DNA from: Flammeovirga sp. OC4
GTDB taxonomy: Bacteria; Bacteroidota; Bacteroidia; Cytophagales; Flammeovirgaceae
Length of the DNA: 64,000 nt
Direction: 5' to 3'
Assembly (NCBI RefSeq): GCF_000812565.1
Contig: NZ_JTAM01000028.1
Location: 1 to 64,000 of the forward strand
Under the pieces are notes generated by a model. The model was not told the origin of the DNA. It did no database searches and saw only the letters and a list, made by a program, of their open reading frames with translations. Shown here one piece after another: positions 61,303 to 64,000 of the stretch (position 1 is the stretch's first letter; each line of letters starts with the position of its first letter). The position numbers and the translations under genes were made by a program.

Positions 61303-61340
61303 AAAAAAAAAGCCTTATAGCGAAAAACTATAAGGCTTTT
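61303..61340 (-). terminator. Intrinsic terminator of the tRNA-Gln pair
   Basis: AAAAGCCTTATAG pairs perfectly with CTATAAGGCTTTT (13 bp), with a T run on the minus strand. It lies directly behind the second tRNA-Gln. Confidence 0.93.
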
Positions 61341-61341
61341 G

Positions 61342-61414
61342 TTGTCCGACCAGGTCTCGAACCTGGACTCTTCTGAACCAAAATCAGACGTGTTGCCAAT
61401 TACACCATCGGACA
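61342..61414 (-). tRNA. tRNA-Gln(TTG)
   Basis: 73 nt on the minus strand. The acceptor TGTCCGA/TCGGACA pairs fully, the anticodon loop TTTTGGT carries TTG (codon CAA), and the T arm is CCAGGTTCGAGACCTGG. U1-A72 and A73 suit bacterial tRNA-Gln. CCA is not encoded. Identical in sequence to the second copy. Confidence 0.95.
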
Positions 61415-61449
61415 GTTTTCAAAGAAAGGCTTCGGATATTTTTTGGTAG

Positions 61450-61522
61450 TTGTCCGACCAGGTCTCGAACCTGGACTCTTCTGAACCAAAATCAGACGTG
61501 TTGCCAATTACACCATCGGACA
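61450..61522 (-). tRNA. tRNA-Gln(TTG), second identical copy
   Basis: 73 nt on the minus strand, sequence identical to 61342-61414, with 35 bp between the two. The pair is followed by one shared terminator, so it is a tandem duplication transcribed as one unit. Confidence 0.95.
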
Positions 61523-61623
61523 ATCTTCTGAAGCCGTTTCTCTGAAATGCGATGCAAATGTAGAGGGATAAATTTTACTTTCCAAATTATTTCAAAAAAT
61601 AATCAACAAATAAATGTAAATAT

Positions 61624-62169
61624 TTAAAGGTTCATTCGGGAGTATCTACTGTTATCCATCACTATTTCTGTATTTAATTGTTGAATAAAATATTGGATAT
61701 CAGTATTTTCTATGTCGATGAAAAACTGATTTTGTGTTCCGTTTTTTAATTTCACTTCTAATTGAAAATTTCCAATAAATCCGAAATAAAATAATAAAGA
61801 AGCACCCAGAAACATCGAAAGTCCAGTAAAAAGAGACACACTACCTATGTTGGCAGCGACTAAGGATAGCGGCCCAATAATACCACCGATAAGTAGAGGT
61901 AGTATGAGTTTTTTCTTTTTTAATGACACTGAATGTATCATCTTTCTTTCAAATTTACGATGGGTGGTGGGTAAAGAAATTTCCAAAAAGAAGCTTGAAA
62001 GTTTTAAGAAAAAATAGGAATCTAACTCATATTTTAGGTCATCATTTTCCTCCATTTTAATCCAGTTGTAGAGGTAACTATAGGAATAGTAATAGCCGTC
62101 GTTATCTTGTGTGAGATCACTAACGGTATACTCTTTCTGTACTGAAAAATATGGTTCTTCTTTAGACAA
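61624..62169 (-). CDS. Membrane protein of unknown function
   Basis: 181 residues. The N-terminal half is polar with a Tyr-rich stretch (DGYYYSYSYLYNW), then SVSLKKKKLILPL precedes two membrane helices (about 87-105 and 110-132), and the C terminus is polar again (QFFIDIENTDIQYFIQQL). No family recognised. It is monocistronic, upstream of the tRNA-Gln pair on the same strand. Confidence 0.7.
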   Translation of the reverse strand: MSKEEPYFSVQKEYTVSDLTQDNDGYYYSYSYLYNWIKMEENDDLKYELDSYFFLKLSSFFLEISLPTTHRKFERKMIHSVSLKKKKLILPLLIGGIIGPLSLVAANIGSVSLFTGLSMFLGASLLFYFGFIGNFQLEVKLKNGTQNQFFIDIENTDIQYFIQQLNTEIVMDNSRYSRMNL

Positions 62170-62361
62170 TGTGTATTGTTGGGGCTAGGTTATAAAAAAA
62201 GATTTTTGTTCTACTTTAAGTACCAATCATCATGAGATGACTTTTTATCATTGTTCTAGTACTTACATCTAATATACAATTGAATTTTGATGCTTGTTCA
62301 AGTAGTACATTTATTCTTATAAATTATTATTCCAAAAGTGAATTATATAAAATATTTCTTG

Positions 62362-63366
62362 CTACTTGCTCAGCTTCTCCATTGTATTCACTCTTCCTCC
62401 TCCTCTTACTGGGCTTCCACCAAAAACATAAATGCCTCCTTTGTATAAAATAGCATTTGTACCATGTCTTCCTTCTATCATATCAGGCATCAATGACCAT
62501 TTATGAGTCGTTAATTCTAAAACCTGAGTTTTACTCGAAGCTTTAGGTTGAGCACTTTCACCACCCATATATATCAGGTAATTATCTAATTTGACAACAC
62601 CTCCTGCTGCACTTGGGTAAGGAAGACGATCTTCTAGAGTAATCCATTGTTGTGTTTTAAAATCATATACATCTACAAAAGGATTGGTGTATTTAAAGAA
62701 TGCTGTAAAATTGTTTTTATGGTGTACGCTACTGTTTCTTCCTCCAATAAGGTAGAGTTTATCATTAGCTACAATAGCATTGAAATGATCTCTCAAGTGA
62801 GGAGCGGAAGTTAATTGCTCCCATGTATTGGTAGATAAATCATAAACATCGAAACGGTTGGAACAGCCTGAGGTGTGACCGTTTGTGATACCACAAGCAA
62901 GGTAGATTTTATCTTGATATAAAACAGCTCCACCGCCTCCTCTCCTTACTTCTTTTGGAATGATTCCTTGTTTTTTCCATTCATTTTTTTCAGGTTGATA
63001 GGTCCAAATATGTTCTAGAGGTGTTTCTACAGGGTAATTACCTTTCATGGCCCCCACAAAATAAATATGGTCATGATAAGAAACTGCCTGAAAATGATGC
63101 ATAAAAAAAGGAGCGTCTCCTACTTTGGTCCAAGTGTTAGAAGATGGATCAAATACCTCTACAGCTTTTGACTCACGGCCACCTATCAAATAGAATTTGT
63201 CTTTATGGAGAACGAATGACGTTTCATGTCTTCCATGAACTGTCTGATTTTGAGTAACAGAAGACCATTGATAATTTGCTAAGAATTGATTTTGAAGTTC
63301 GTGTTTCTGAGCAAAAGCACCCAGTGAAACAATGAGTAGATGGATAGTTATTAGAAGCTGTTTCAT
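62362..63366 (-). CDS. Kelch-repeat secreted protein
   Basis: 334 residues from ATG 63366 (in-frame TTG at 63372 not used) with a signal peptide (MKQLLITIHLLIVSLGAFAQ). About six Kelch repeats make a beta propeller: FYLIGGRESKAVEVFDPSSN, KIYLACGITNGHTSGCSN, KLYLIGGRNSSVHHKNN, YLIYMGGESAQPKASSK and IYVFGGSPVRGGG. Bacterial Kelch proteins include sialate mutarotases and galactose oxidase-like folds. The role here is unknown, and no glycan enzymes are adjacent. Confidence 0.85.
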   Translation of the reverse strand: MKQLLITIHLLIVSLGAFAQKHELQNQFLANYQWSSVTQNQTVHGRHETSFVLHKDKFYLIGGRESKAVEVFDPSSNTWTKVGDAPFFMHHFQAVSYHDHIYFVGAMKGNYPVETPLEHIWTYQPEKNEWKKQGIIPKEVRRGGGGAVLYQDKIYLACGITNGHTSGCSNRFDVYDLSTNTWEQLTSAPHLRDHFNAIVANDKLYLIGGRNSSVHHKNNFTAFFKYTNPFVDVYDFKTQQWITLEDRLPYPSAAGGVVKLDNYLIYMGGESAQPKASSKTQVLELTTHKWSLMPDMIEGRHGTNAILYKGGIYVFGGSPVRGGGRVNTMEKLSK

Positions 63367-63816
63367 GTTCAATACTTTGGTTAAGTTGAAAGAAAACCTT
63401 TCACTATCTCAATATTATCAAAAATGTAGGATTAAAAAAAAGTATCCTCATTATCAATATTTAGTATATAGTGAACTATTTGTGTTGGTATTGAAAGATA
63501 GATACCTTTTCATATTAAATAGTACTTTAATTAAGTAGCTGATCATAATTCAAATGCATTTAAGCTATAAATAATTTTGAATAGGTACTTACTAATTAAT
63601 AATCCATGAAAATAATGTTGAGTTGATGGAAATGAGCTTTTAGTCAGTGATTTAAAATGAAAAGTAATAATGGTGTGAAGAGTTTTTATTAGGATTCACT
63701 ATTAAGAAAATTACATGACAGTAATAACAAATTCTAATTTTGATTCAAATTGCTGGTGGAGAAACCATAATAAATTAATGAAGTATTGTAAATTTACTTC
63801 AAATTAGATTCAATGC

Positions 63817-64000
63817 ATGCAAGAATTAAATCTACCGAAGTCAAATGTCCGTTTAGAAGAAAAAAACGGGAAGCAGTATATTTTTGATCCAATTCGAAAA
63901 AAAATGCTCCAACTCACACCTGAAGAATGGGTAAGACAACAGTTTTTACAAATGTTGCTTTCCATGGGAGTTTCCAAAGGGTTGGTTGGGATAGAAAATG
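63817..64000 (+). CDS. HsdR N-terminal domain-containing protein (truncated by window edge)
   Basis: At least 61 residues, running out of the window. It starts MQELNLPKSNVRLEEKN and continues YIFDPIRKKMLQLTPEEWVR, the signature of the small proteins with a type I restriction R-subunit N-terminal domain (HSDR_N_2) common in Bacteroidota. In the full protein a PD-(D/E)xK nuclease fold follows; that part lies outside. ATG 63817 is chosen over the out-of-frame ATG three bases earlier. The 450-bp gap in front (63367-63816) holds nothing I can support beyond AT-rich spacer. Confidence 0.8.
   Translation, partial: MQELNLPKSNVRLEEKNGKQYIFDPIRKKMLQLTPEEWVRQQFLQMLLSMGVSKGLVGIEN

Noticed and set aside
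63332-63538. 68-codon plus-strand frame overlapping the Kelch gene start
   Set aside because: It begins inside the Kelch gene signal peptide on the other strand and has no recognisable features.
63720-63810. 30-codon plus-strand ORF (MTVITNSNFDS...) in front of the HsdR-N gene
   Set aside because: No ribosome site, Asn-rich chance composition, and the downstream TAAATTTA stretch inside it looks like promoter DNA of the next gene.

Overview
The window looks like a piece of chromosome from a marine Bacteroidota bacterium of the Cytophagales, most like Flammeovirga or a close relative. The reasons are low GC content, a 2503-residue secreted protease ending in a type IX secretion (Por) sorting domain, GIN, YceI and DUF4296 proteins, Bat/DUF58 genes, lipoproteins with short leaders, and promoters of the Bacteroidota type (TTG ... 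TAnnTTTG). The genus is an inference from gene content; no 16S gene is present.

Layout. 1-5.5 kb: 3' end of a tRNA (probably Gly), a periplasmic peptidyl-prolyl isomerase, a MnmC-type tRNA methyltransferase, nadD, a secreted regulatory-domain protein and two tiny hydrophobic ORFs. 5.5-11 kb: class I fumarase divergent from an acyl-CoA dehydrogenase whose promoter carries two 12-bp palindromes, then a cyclase-family hydrolase. 11-19 kb: the giant subtilisin-like protease. 19-20.7 kb: a coupled operon of an unknown protein, an ECF-type sigma factor and a membrane protein. 20.7-24 kb (minus): methyltransferase, RecD-like helicase, MacB/FtsX permease. 24-28 kb: queA, a STAS/HATPase partner-switching pair and a dihydroorotase-like gene that lacks the metal ligands. 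28-33 kb (minus): DUF58, a BatD-like protein, a VWA (BatA-like) protein and PBP2 in one operon. 33-36 kb: a DUF4296 lipoprotein and a B12-binding-type radical SAM protein. 36-39 kb (minus): a GIN-domain lipoprotein, a PliI-like lysozyme inhibitor and NhaD. 39.5-44.8 kb (minus): an operon of an unknown protein, a large FAD oxidoreductase and a 7TM/SpoIIE phosphatase. 45-48 kb: mgtE, then ribE with a LytTR regulator 1 bp behind it. 48-54 kb: secreted and lipoproteins, a divergent HxlR/VOC pair, a porin-like protein and YceI. 54-64 kb (minus): lspA, trkH, trkA, a YifB ATPase, a TPR lipoprotein, a coiled-coil membrane protein, two identical tRNA-Gln genes, a membrane protein and a Kelch protein. 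At the right edge an HsdR-N domain gene begins on the plus strand.

Most of the window is housekeeping: tRNA modification (mnmC-like, queA, tRNA-Gln), envelope biogenesis (PpiD/SurA-like, lspA, PBP2), and ion balance (trkA/trkH, nhaD, mgtE). No transposase, phage gene, CRISPR array or rRNA was found.

The unusual signals lie mainly in the non-coding DNA and in a few operons. A roughly 260-bp intergenic repeat is present twice, at 9666-9933 and 26454-26713, and one hairpin in it keeps its pairing despite sequence change. Four hairpins with different stems but the same TAAA/TTTA loop cluster at 2469-2596. A terminator at 50453-50489 with no gene in front of it follows a structured stretch and may end a small RNA. 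The all-ligand-loss dihydroorotase and the oxidoreductase/phosphatase operon are the most interesting protein-level items.
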